Positions 54,501 through 59,561 of a stretch of DNA of 64,000 bases are shown piece by piece. Source of the DNA: Verrucomicrobiaceae bacterium (lineage in GTDB: Bacteria; Verrucomicrobiota; Verrucomicrobiia; Verrucomicrobiales; Verrucomicrobiaceae). The translations under genes were made by a program, and so were the position numbers. The DNA lies in assembly GCA_019694165.1 (NCBI GenBank), contig JAIBCL010000011.1:62001-126000 (forward strand), read 5' to 3'. Numbering within the stretch: position 1 is the first letter of the stretch; every line of letters begins with the position of its first letter. Under the pieces are notes generated by a model. That model searched no databases. It was given only the letters and a program-made list of their open reading frames with translations, and was not told the DNA's origin.

Positions 54501-57500
54501 TACAATCCAACCGGAGCGACGGGATCGGTGACGGTGACGCCCATTGTGAACGTCGGCGGCGCGGGCGGCACGATCTTCCTCAACGGACCGAACGTCTCAC
54601 TCAACCTCAACGGCGGCAACGATGCCTATGCGGCCGGGGTGAACACGATCTTCAACAACAGCGTCACCATCGGCGACTACAACCCGATCGTGCAGCTTGT
54701 GGCGAACCGATTCGGCGGCGCGATCACCGGCCGCCGCGTGGTCATCGGCGGCAATTTCACCTTTGGGGCAAACACGGCCGAGACGGGCCAGATCGCGCGG
54801 TTCACCTCTGGCAATGCGTTTGACTGGCAGCTTGGCGACTCGGCGAGCGACACCGTCACGCTCGTCGGCAAATCGGTGTTCGATGTCGATAACGGCGGCA
54901 CGGCTGGCCAGCCAGATTTGACCATCACGGCGAAAGTGACCGGCACCGGCACGCTGGTGAAGAGCCGCATCGACACCAGCTCGGATTTGATGCTGATGGA
55001 GAACGTCACGAACCTCAATGACTTCAGCGGCGGCACCATCGTCACCGGCGGCACGCTTCGCGTGTATGCGAAGGCGAACAACGTCGCGGCGGCAGCCTCG
55101 ACGAACATCACGGCGGGCGGTCTTGGCACCGGGGCCATAACGCTGATGGGCGGCACGCTCGATCTGCGCGTGGACAACGATGTCGGCGGCGCCGCGGACA
55201 CGAACGCGGAGCGCACGTTCTTCAGCGCGGCTGGCAATGGACTCGATCTCATCGTGAACGGCTCCGCCACGCTCAACGTGGACCGCACCGGCCTCGTGGC
55301 GGCGGGAACGACGAAGCAAATCGCCTTCAACTCGCTCACCATCGGCTCGCAGATCCTCACGGTGAGCGGCGGCAACACCTACTCAGCCGAGATCGCCGGA
55401 ACGACGACGCTGAAGGGCAATCTGTTCCTCAACAACAGCGTTGACGTGATCCTCGGCGGCGACATCAACGACGGCGGCGCAGGCCTGTTCATCAACAAGA
55501 TCAACACCGGCGTGCTCTGGGTGAACTCGGCCACGAACACGCTCGGCGGCGGTGCATTCATCAATGCCGGCATGCTGCGCTTCGGCACGCCACGCGCCGA
55601 CAGCACGACGGCGCAGCTCGGCAGCGGCCTGATCACGATCAATCCCGACGCCGAAATCCGTGTGAACGCGCTGACCAACATCAACACAACGGCGAATCAG
55701 AAAATCGATCTCATCAGCACCGCCTACGCGCCCGCCGTGCTGCGCACCGCCGCTCTTACGCAGGCGCAGTATCAGTCGATCCTGACCACGACTTCGAGCG
55801 GCCAGCTCGCGCTCCTCGGCACAGAGAGCAACGCGCTCGACATGAGCACGCTCGGCGATGGCCGCATGTATCTCGGCAGCGTCGAAGCGGACCGAACCTA
55901 CAATGCCGCCACGCTCGCGCCCGGCCTTGCTGATCTTGGCGGAACAAACCGCGTCTATCGACTCGGCACGCGCAACTCGGGCAATTTGATCGTGAACCTC
56001 TCCGGCACAGGCAATCTCACTGATGTGGGCGGCGTTACGGATGTGAGGATTGGCTCGCTGGCCAATCTCGGACCGCAAGGAAGCTGGGGCATCGGCAATG
56101 TGCTGCTGCAGGATCAGAACACCTACACCGGCAGCACGACGATCGTGCGCGGCAGCTCGCTGCGTTTCGATCAAGCCAACACGCTTACCGCGGGCAGCCT
56201 CGGTGCGTTGACGGGTGCCACGGGCACCAGTGCGGCTGCGATTCATACTTATGGCATTCTGCGCGTCGAAGGCACCAACGGCTCTTTCGTTGACTCGACC
56301 AACTCGGCGAACGCCTACACTAACATCACGCTGCATCCCGGCAGTGAGCTTCGTCTTCAGGACGTCAACACGACGGGAGCGGCTGCCAATCGCTGGCACG
56401 ACTCCGCCGCCATCGGCTTGAACGGATCGTTGCTCACTTTGCAAACCGCGAACGCAGTCGTCACGGGGGCGGAGACAGTGGGTGCGATCAGCTTTGATCG
56501 CGGTTCGCGCATCCAGCCCCTTACGCAAAGCACCGCGCAGCTCACGCTGAACACGCCTAGCCTCACGCGCGTCGGCAGCGGGACCATGGTCTTTTTGCCG
56601 TCGGCGGCTGGTCGTCTCGGGCTTGCGCCGGGGGCCAACAGCGAACGAGTCATTGTGACCGGAACGGCTCCGACCGCCACTAACAGCATGTTGCCGGGCT
56701 ATTTCATCTCGGCGGGAGCGGATCAGCGGTTTGTGAGCTACGACAACACCAACGGCGTGACGCTCGTGGCCGATGCCGCCATGACCGCCTTCGCCGGAGG
56801 GATGACAGCGGGGACTGCCATCGTGAACGTCACCGCCGCGACAAACCTGCCGGACATGAATCCGACGATTTACGCCCTGCGAACAGCGGCCAACATCAGC
56901 AGCCCGACAGGCTCCAACAACGACGCCACCATCACCTTCGGCGGAAGCGGAGCGAATGTGGGCGGGCTGCTTTTGATCAATGGCGGCGCGGATAACACGA
57001 CCACGCTCGTCAGCCCGAATCTCAAGTTCGGCACGACGGGGGCTAACGAGGCGCTGATCTACTTCCAGAATCCCGGCGGCACGAACCGCACGGCAACCCT
57101 CGCCGGCAACATCACCGCCACAGGAGTCACCAAGTTCGGAACCGGCTTGCTGATCGTCGCGAACGACCAGAGCGATGCCGCGCGTGGCGTGGGCAATGGC
57201 TACAGCAACGGATGGGTGGTGAACGAAGGCACCCTGCAACTCGGCACCTTTGGTTCCGCAGGCAATGCGGTGGTCGGCAACACCATCACGCTCAACGGCA
57301 GCCAGGTCGGCGCGGCGCAGCTCAATCTGCGCGCGCAGCCTCAGAACACGCTGCTCAATTACAGCTACACCAGCGGCAAGATCATCGCCGTGGACAACGC
57401 GATCATTGATTGGGATCCCGGTGCGAACGACCGCGTCCACACCATCGCTGACATCGAGGTGCAGCAGGCGGGCGGCAATGGCCCAGTCGATGCGCAGCTT

Positions 57501-59507
57501 CGTTTCGCCAACAACCGTGCGCGTTCCATCCTCGCCACAGGCCAGCTCACGCTGACGAACAACGCGATCATCAACGTGGACACCACCGCCGACCAGAGCG
57601 TCTTCTACGCCTACACCACGACGAACACCAACCTCACCACCGGCACCAGCTCCGGGATCTCGGTCGCGAATTTGAACGGCAGCGGCAACTTCACCAAGTG
57701 GGGCGACGGCTACCTGTATGTGCGCGGTGCCAGCCCGACCTTCACCGGCAACGTCGTGATCGACCAGGGCGCGGTGCAGGTGAACGATAACAACGCGCTC
57801 GGCTCCGGCTCGATCACGGTGAACCGCTACGGCATTCTCGACATCGCAGTCGCGAACTACACGCCGACGGCCACCTACAACGACGCATCCGTGGAGCGCT
57901 GGAGCATCGACGGAGCCCGCACCGGCACGGTGAACCTCGGACTCGGCACGCTTCAAGTGGCGGCGAATCAAAGCGGCACGGCGACGGTCGTGCTGAACGG
58001 CGGCTCCATCGAAGGCTGGCTGCGCAGCGATGACGTGACGGAAAACAATCGCAACTCCGGCGTCTTCCGCAATCTCGGACCGAACATCAGCATCACGCTC
58101 GCCGGCAATTCGCTCGTCGGCACGCAGTTCTACGAAGGCGCGAACGGCCTCGACATGGGCAAGCAGACGAATGACTCGCGTCCGCTTGAGGAATACTTCG
58201 GCTCCGGCGTCATCCTCGACATCCAGGGCGTCATCAGCGGCGCGGGCAAGTCCTTGACCAAGGTCGGCTACGACACCGTCATCCTCTCCGGCGCGAACAC
58301 TTACACCGGCGGAACGAACGTGAACGGCGGCAAGCTCCTCCTCGGCCGCAACGACGCGCTGGCCATCACCGGCGATGTCGCCACGAACGCCAGCGGCGTC
58401 CTCGACCTCAACGGCTCCAACCAGACCGTCGCGAGATTGTCGAACGCCGTGAATCCCGCCGCGCCCTCGACCAACAGCGGCTACATCACCAACTCGGCCG
58501 CCAGCGTGAACACGCTCACCGTCGGCAACGGCGTCGCCACCAACTTCACCTACAGCGGCGTCATTCAGAACAACGTCGCGCTCACGAAGACCGGCGGCGG
58601 CGCGTTGCAGCTCGACAACGCAAACACCTATCTCGGCAAGACCACCGTCTCCGCGGGTGCGATCAAGCTCGGCGTGAGCGGCAGCATCGACGACTCGCCG
58701 TGGATCGAGATCAGCCCGGCCGCGATGCTCGATGTCACCGCAAAGACCGGCGGCTACGCGTTCGACGGCACCATCACCGGCGGCGGTGCCGATGCCGCTG
58801 GGACGACCTTTGCCACCGTGACGACTGCCGCGCGCATCGCGGGGAACATCACCGTTGGCGATCACATCGGCGAAGTCTGCCTCATCGGCAACCTCTCTCC
58901 TGGCGGCAGCAGCAGCGCGGCTGACATCATCACCGCCGGCAATCAGATCGGCCACATCTACACGAGCGGCAATGTCACGCTCAGCGGCGGCTTGGTCGGC
59001 AGCTCGCCCATCGTGCCCGAGACGCGGCTCGCGATGCAGCTCGCAGGCTCCACCACCACGCTGGCCGCGCTGGGCTACACCGGCGGCAATGTTGAGACCT
59101 TCATCGACGGTCTCACCGGCACCGAGGCTTCGCTGAACGGCGGCGCAGGCAATCTGGCCGGCCACGACTACGTCAACGTCGGCGGCACGCTCACGCTGAA
59201 TGCGAATGGCCGCATCGTCGTGACGAACTTCGGCAGCTACACGCCGTCGTTCGGCGACGTGTTCAATTTGCTCGACTGGGGCGCACTCACGAACAACGGC
59301 TTCGTCACCGGTGCTCGCTACCAATCCGGCAACGAAACCAACGTCGATCTCGATCTGCCTGTGCTAGCCAACGCATCTTTGAGCTGGGACACGAGCAGGT
59401 TCGCCGGCCTCGGGGTGGTGGTCGTGGTGCCGGAGCCCGGACGTTGCCTGCTGCTCCTGTTCGGCCTCGCATCACTGCTGCTCCGCCGCCGTCGTGCAGC
59501 CACATGA
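39504..59507 (+). CDS. 6667-residue autotransporter-associated beta-strand repeat protein with PEP-CTERM tag
   Basis: The ATG at 39504 gives an arginine-rich leader and signal core (VTALLLGCFVLWTTPARA). An open frame reaching back to 38949 only shadows the previous gene. The N-terminus has the usual W-x-NW block (TGNWSNSGNWLGG). About twenty PATR units follow, with cores such as ANTYSGGTNIIAGEVQV and ANTYTGGTNVNGGKLLL, predicted to stack as a beta-helix. Between them lie longer recurring modules, described separately as super-repeats. The C-terminus has no autotransporter barrel; it ends in VPEP (from residue 6642), a hydrophobic helix and RRRR, a PEP-CTERM sorting signal processed by exosortase. 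The expected product is a huge cell-surface or matrix fibre. Its size is extreme for a bacterial protein. Nothing interrupts the frame over 20 kb, so it is probably expressed. Confidence 0.93.
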   Translation: MNRTQPQHRQRRSPLLAWMRWRLKTPVTALLLGCFVLWTTPARALTGYWNFDGTGNWSNSGNWLGGTIPNGVGDIANFNFNIGSNRTVTLDAPVTLGGLVIGDTLGAQAYTFAGPGALTLDALGAAHASINKYNSTTDVWQAPLNLNDALDANIFAGILDMTGAGSTQIAISSSASDIIKNNGGNLRLNLDASAFNGNWIVNQGTLTIGGANANTAGNLGNGTGGIILNGTGLAAASVLSLNNNGTGSNGNITYTGNNDVVLQGAATINADRNYISGANTGNTIVLDNLTMNGGILGVTSANSYALRFNGTTTLVGDTNVFSVGNNSTVNLPNLTLGGVIDDGAKSRALIKEGTGRMVIANSANTYDGATVVKDGFLQIASGANLGTGKVFVSGGVLSLVAANQTGVATMPGGLNLVSQIGTTRAVLPVIGNTGFTIDSANPLNVTVPIYGMVLGVDGDIANNIDLSQIGGTGNTRVSVANVGGVNRTYTGTILPATDNTIRLNSAANIFIISGTNALGGATSTANVIAGLDYATPLNLPGVNITQGNTGTISVRGNNSATLGNVTVNRGITASIEGTGLTTPLGNGVVTALGGTVTTDATTDSKFGNTDFRLYGGSTLFIDNASVTSANADRRMLTTSNIDLTSSTFRLRGDGGAATVSSQAVNSIDYWGGSTLSIDTDGTTAGRLTTLTTGSLNRQGTATLNIRNIGGQATTFGTASATQKLLVTSAPTVTNGMIGANVALWAGTASNDAGDTRFATYTANGIEAATFNLTPTTATALQAATATQIVDFNAVTGTITMTASATMQALRLRTTTNTQILSSGAFTLTLGSAAAVGQGAGLQLEHTANNEVIHPLNIAFGTQEGMIYTATTGGTSGIVTMSGVLSGTNGITRFGDGILRLTGTNTFTGPLTINAGETRLNNVRAAGATTGTPNDINLWGGSLYFEAATQRYNNNVTFFNDARLGNVNVANTGFNNLAVAARTGSTAPVVLDIRVNGGSNQTTAYGGLTLNGPAQFYNTNLLQINGGISGSGRLEKFGNERLLIGGDSSGYLQPITVNTGVISSLNATSTAKPFGTGTITLNPGGSIRLAASSNINASQVTMNSDLGGIGGIGMSYVANPTSLPVMTINSSAPWKGTLGIGAVGFSQNIDQGTLWGGGAYLGALLGDTGIYTGTLTPDGTTFRLGTGQGTIRIDSPLTGASNSVQVGLSMTGDVGRADQAVNNAGGTVQFDVPMTYGGATVLQTNGALRISATTATTGIGAITLNGGILQGDSLVSNFRGIAPLSIANTIELTADSTIQMQNNAGDFRLAGPVNLASGSTGVVRQLTVGIDGTNAGQLYLDGGISDGTGGSGNHLIKAGQGAAFITTPVSYTGTTNITGGFLAINSPADLASSSQIVLSGGGLAVWENSMTLDRNVSIQSTANNTPGWFDVQAGLTLTQSAASTIEGPQNAAFTNSGMLMKRGLGTLILNGSNAMTGVLALDGILQINNQAALGDPARVGASDIQIGGDFAIGGTTTVTRFTGGTLRINDNVVTSRGIQFNNNSSSIYGGGIDVTPGNNFAVTGILSQGTDFDFWFKTGAGSLVTTGANTFRQFAMVGGTYQFGTSTPWANSTATSTDTTTIEMIGGTMRAVNAAASIALANNVSTTNYNYSGGMILQMESGVLQSIEFQADALTRQNQGTLVLQTMNGTTLGAAGSTNAARVIPTNAVNSGLARASALSSSGIFAPHLVAADSTGIASFVTDDATNGIKPYSGATLSSLVGSNPTSIADIGGTQTLSGSNSIFALRTTADINGGTLSIRAVDNVNMGGILINGSNTISSNVVFDPTSATAPGTGTPAEGLVYVKEGENAALSGKLLANAFTKFGRGTLTLSGGGAVLGDVSIQDGTVKVGATNPLSRMDSELNINSGATLDLNGNSIAVETLGSNNRQVTGTGGGVNFGGSVTNAAGGSAATLSMAGPQSSTFTGTINGNLKLMKAGSGVLTIDGYRASTPDSGSNTFTGGTNVYGVGTTGGLLIDNAPFAFGGANGSTPGDVNLYSGTLDFRYSGNATTFSIAGGTNGQQYNNLVVRIGADGTNGVTLNVKGPGLINVNQSTGAIGQGNIIQVGTLNMTDTSLSSSGANLYRFRAAGPVNIQGAQASFNTTSTGPAGMIELAGVIGGSGSLNKLGDTVLGAVVISGNANTYSGGTNIIAGEVQVTATSGTPLGSGAVRVFPTGTLRLAGNGSVNGAKLEVMSSATALGAISLDQNFNPTVLTSANFGSVYNNTLQLSQPYWTQPLDLAAIGDGRSFLGTGLGQEVKYMAATLGAGVADPAITATGVYRLVGGSSNLAFDGVNNVLTGNNYLQLGPQRGNVLAAPTNGGNAVVIRNSNNFTAGTQITEGTTLAIETGGSPIGETPLGSGAVEVYGTLQISGNLGSAFNASTGSNANTITLRPGGQVRIIDSFNTLVAGDQGRWGDTVAVDLNGGIFRLDGAANWQTTETIGDVTARKGGTLTVVKNSAASSAQLNVASLARADRGSVSINYTAGFLGQNTNTPLSYERLLVNGGVAVGGTTTNGSGFTNTGMAAPWIIDRVANTFVGYNTTTGFQPLISAAPGVGEVAYNKIVSGALSAGGLVAGDIADLTTAAKTLADNPTLYALRTNQNISPTAGNNTMTLTSGGLIMTAGTINPTSAITSGYVSPMTLNFGAGGGGEALIFVGAATSTIQAQIVAAQGLTKMGPNQLTLTSINPGIGAPVVINEGTLLARVPVAGGGSGAAVGTVFNGQDVILNGGALQLASQLANATGTASEIASNATVTGSFGSNVLVRADSTLGNNGVAQYVRINNLTIANAAGAAAMNNNGVIALALQSGIWVGGTTTLSTQARLNSTFNGMSQTTLAGIVTGAVIEKFGNGAITLLNGANNYSGGTIIHGAAAATATSAVASGFRGTGTPFGTGDITINPGGVLRLADNANIASNAVTMKSDDIGLAGIGIAHNAALPTIITSGSPSAGQIKLETTGAYGGAITLDYGYYSQPLNMSSVGNGTLWLGNSQQADAYYFNPSLGANANGEYQLGAGGNQAHLYLGGLLVSAGRQSLFENVFSGGTANSTRIEVGALTGNLAAEGPSFVNGNTGGIGLLTRNMNLTGDVRVNTNSTLNIGNNFALGSGRLVLNGGNIRVDAVQNTTIDNNVLLTGDFNTSNGNDFVINGNVAMHDAAYSAGATRLWNLAGTGTMGVYGVISGADGSNFIKSGVQFLLLGGANTYQGYTQINNGEIIAQGNVLPGVAGPLGISDSPIVFGSGTGNTGGTANVGGWLGIGGKFTIGRDIILGQTTGTGSSALDARTNERVTISGGISLIASSALTVGSMAANVSNFQGGTIDLAGPISGAGSLIIGTTTTTNNATTVANGGTVILSASTNGYGTNTFSGGVTLNSARLQIASDTYFTNAATNPTILSGPLGTGTFTFGAGESNRGGTIEAVGGARTIVNALGNLATASNTTLGFSGVNALTFTRDLNINSDATMRTRTFNVPNAWAPITFSGNLTNSGAGGATLIKNGVGTLVLTGTNTQADLLTTDANYGAGVVVNAGILRVNADAALGSTTSIAAGGTHLVGPADIKLAGGTLSASAGFTTARQLILTANSGVDVASGQSLTLSTATAGAFTITKTGPGTLALNNAANAQTGLTLGGQAQQNPAYGRFSNTGGTVSTTATSGTPFVAGAAGTVTINSGTLSLVGGASAQSLSIPRLIYGAAGHLAINQGTTTSTLTASEAAATAFQRAGTLNSVSFGTLALNTSVAGALGGNEKVLISNAAAQPANTAGTGGSILSVPSIVTAVSGSGQDADFVRYDATNGFMAHNVTTVTALGATAPTNVGDISAAGSTAGAGIIDVLALRTAGNITPTDGTSLVRILGGGLILNGSTAPNISANVSFNSGSAAIEALTYVRDGQSGASILSGSIAARDFTKFGPGTLELSGTANVLTAGTARLPVLSVQEGTLRFANAGALFQNGSRGNETGLFTLNVNESGVFDTNGLALSIAGITGNGTILGGGALTSRNGFGVDLTFGGGITGTSSFTKSGDGILTMTGFSTYSGGTSVEAGRIVSAIPLPNTNTAPGLSLASLGTLDARGAQALGTGPITLKGGILAINNNIAHAEVEDGIDFNTFGPGNGYDITVANVGATNGIALPGNMTSTIYLNSSNTATLTGNSAINSLTIDAPQLNIAGLANNSGNLSLLFVKGATNFSQPNTVLDTNGGRLFLGGQINANGKTITKIGLQDVVLSNTELDAGQNQVGLWKVYGGVLNPRVADGASNPLGSGVTVELNGGTTGVIHLNLSTDGNGTTLSERISTYQDTNLRFGSMLPVTSSEFVMTGASRVNTDRIVGNNSNKTTVINNLEAGGVLGSPYVYFTGAATATGDNFWVNGTTKFVRDLYLQNDVALTLNGVISGQGTFVKRFGTTIYVNADNTTGYNGGTILTGTALLFGSLEGNQITLNDTAKLGKGHVVVNANGQLQFNSASNLQAGQNVYVSSNLDNFGVLRLAANLTLDQVNFRAAGVGGAQATASNYYLTSTNPGGGVLALNTVYSNALNMRSLGDGTWFLGSTTNGVGANGSYDAATLAPGFNNTYRLGAGGSTLFFGSNGASNVITNTDASCISNLVVGAPMSVQNNAVIGNGAGNVVFLTSQNYGGTTVINRSSTLDFRGTLNTSGIETYGGLNVAGETGTFLKGGTGANIPVTLRPGSTLRFDNTSAGVLPVASTQGRWADGTGIDLDNATLRLQGNAAVEVSETVGAIAAKGGSFIEVVRGVAGRGTELRTPGITRVGAGTITFNTNSETLGSDERVIITGTAPVVTNGMVSPWMISNTNTEFITYNADTGFSKAGFTNVQVGGTTAATLSLTNDRVLFGTATTAIGNGFDINAWAARLDVDLTLATASNATSAANRLVLGSGGLITTGTRQINAGLVAGAGASELLIFNTGTTTIGDSANITTSGQIAASSITKSGAGTLALQAVQGIFSGNINVNQGALTLGYNPTGATGSVTVTPIVNVGGAGGTIFLNGPNVSLNLNGGNDAYAAGVNTIFNNSVTIGDYNPIVQLVANRFGGAITGRRVVIGGNFTFGANTAETGQIARFTSGNAFDWQLGDSASDTVTLVGKSVFDVDNGGTAGQPDLTITAKVTGTGTLVKSRIDTSSDLMLMENVTNLNDFSGGTIVTGGTLRVYAKANNVAAAASTNITAGGLGTGAITLMGGTLDLRVDNDVGGAADTNAERTFFSAAGNGLDLIVNGSATLNVDRTGLVAAGTTKQIAFNSLTIGSQILTVSGGNTYSAEIAGTTTLKGNLFLNNSVDVILGGDINDGGAGLFINKINTGVLWVNSATNTLGGGAFINAGMLRFGTPRADSTTAQLGSGLITINPDAEIRVNALTNINTTANQKIDLISTAYAPAVLRTAALTQAQYQSILTTTSSGQLALLGTESNALDMSTLGDGRMYLGSVEADRTYNAATLAPGLADLGGTNRVYRLGTRNSGNLIVNLSGTGNLTDVGGVTDVRIGSLANLGPQGSWGIGNVLLQDQNTYTGSTTIVRGSSLRFDQANTLTAGSLGALTGATGTSAAAIHTYGILRVEGTNGSFVDSTNSANAYTNITLHPGSELRLQDVNTTGAAANRWHDSAAIGLNGSLLTLQTANAVVTGAETVGAISFDRGSRIQPLTQSTAQLTLNTPSLTRVGSGTMVFLPSAAGRLGLAPGANSERVIVTGTAPTATNSMLPGYFISAGADQRFVSYDNTNGVTLVADAAMTAFAGGMTAGTAIVNVTAATNLPDMNPTIYALRTAANISSPTGSNNDATITFGGSGANVGGLLLINGGADNTTTLVSPNLKFGTTGANEALIYFQNPGGTNRTATLAGNITATGVTKFGTGLLIVANDQSDAARGVGNGYSNGWVVNEGTLQLGTFGSAGNAVVGNTITLNGSQVGAAQLNLRAQPQNTLLNYSYTSGKIIAVDNAIIDWDPGANDRVHTIADIEVQQAGGNGPVDAQLRFANNRARSILATGQLTLTNNAIINVDTTADQSVFYAYTTTNTNLTTGTSSGISVANLNGSGNFTKWGDGYLYVRGASPTFTGNVVIDQGAVQVNDNNALGSGSITVNRYGILDIAVANYTPTATYNDASVERWSIDGARTGTVNLGLGTLQVAANQSGTATVVLNGGSIEGWLRSDDVTENNRNSGVFRNLGPNISITLAGNSLVGTQFYEGANGLDMGKQTNDSRPLEEYFGSGVILDIQGVISGAGKSLTKVGYDTVILSGANTYTGGTNVNGGKLLLGRNDALAITGDVATNASGVLDLNGSNQTVARLSNAVNPAAPSTNSGYITNSAASVNTLTVGNGVATNFTYSGVIQNNVALTKTGGGALQLDNANTYLGKTTVSAGAIKLGVSGSIDDSPWIEISPAAMLDVTAKTGGYAFDGTITGGGADAAGTTFATVTTAARIAGNITVGDHIGEVCLIGNLSPGGSSSAADIITAGNQIGHIYTSGNVTLSGGLVGSSPIVPETRLAMQLAGSTTTLAALGYTGGNVETFIDGLTGTEASLNGGAGNLAGHDYVNVGGTLTLNANGRIVVTNFGSYTPSFGDVFNLLDWGALTNNGFVTGARYQSGNETNVDLDLPVLANASLSWDTSRFAGLGVVVVVPEPGRCLLLLFGLASLLLRRRRAAT
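46105..47670 (+). repeat. Super-repeat copy 1 (modules B-C-A) in the giant protein
   Basis: Module B (46105-46495) has GTPLGSGAVRVFPTGTLRL and LDLAAIGDGRSFLG...VYRLVGG. Module C (46782-47085) has LRPGGQVRI, QGRWGDTVAVDL and TIGDVTARKGG. Module A (47105-47670) runs from SYERLLVNG through TLYALRTNQNIS, GGLIM and EALIFVGA to LTKMGPNQLTL. The same order and spacing recur twice further on. Confidence 0.75.
52905..54440 (+). repeat. Super-repeat copy 2 (modules B-C-A) in the giant protein
   Basis: Module B (52905-53335) has LNMRSLGDGTWFLG and TLAPGFNNTYRLGAGG. Module C (53617-53930) has LRPGSTLRF, QGRWADGTGIDL and TVGAIAAKGGS. Module A (53925-54440) runs from DERVIITGTAPVVTNGM through GGLITTG and ELLIFNTG to ITKSGAGTLAL. 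It is clearly homologous to copies 1 and 3 at protein level. Confidence 0.78.
55610..57170 (+). repeat. Super-repeat copy 3 (modules B-C-A) in the giant protein
   Basis: Module B (55610-55995) has LDMSTLGDGRMYLG and TLAPGLADL...YRLGTR. Module C (56324-56630) has LHPGSELRL, NRWHDSAAIGL and TVGAISFDRGS. Module A (56640-57170) runs from SERVIVTGTAPTATNSM through TIYALRTAANIS, GGLLLI and EALIYFQ to VTKFGTGLLIV. Isolated A modules occur at about 41685-42240, 44595-45115 and 50825-51345, and isolated B modules at about 42712-43085 and 48285-48690. Confidence 0.78.
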
Positions 59508-59508
59508 T

Positions 59509-59527
59509 GCCGGCGGTGCACGCCGGC
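59509..59527 (+). terminator. GC-rich hairpin right after the giant gene
   Basis: GCCGGCG, a 5-nt loop GTGCA and CGCCGGC form a perfect 7-bp stem starting 2 nt after the TGA of the 20-kb gene. It is followed by GAAAATC rather than a T-tract, so it is at best an atypical terminator or an mRNA 3'-end stabiliser. It also sits just upstream of the next gene's possible -10 box (TATCTG, 59551-59556). Confidence 0.35.
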
Positions 59528-59561
59528 GAAAATCACGCGCCGGGCCGGCGTATCTGTCGGC

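Noticed and set aside
46105-57170. CRISPR or DNA-level tandem repeat array
   Set aside because: The repeats are protein-level and diverged in DNA, irregularly spaced and in frame throughout.
55383-59324. 1313-codon open frame on the minus strand inside the giant gene
   Set aside because: It lies wholly antisense to the PATR repeats, has highly charged low-complexity sequence (Arg/Ala/Asp/Val-rich), no signal peptide or domain, and similar open antisense frames occur all along the giant gene. Strong third-position G/C bias of the real gene leaves the complementary frame free of stops.
59300-59507. C-terminal autotransporter beta-barrel expected for a PATR protein
   Set aside because: The end of the protein is a short PEP-CTERM tag (VPEP, hydrophobic helix, RRRR); there is no room for a 12-strand barrel.
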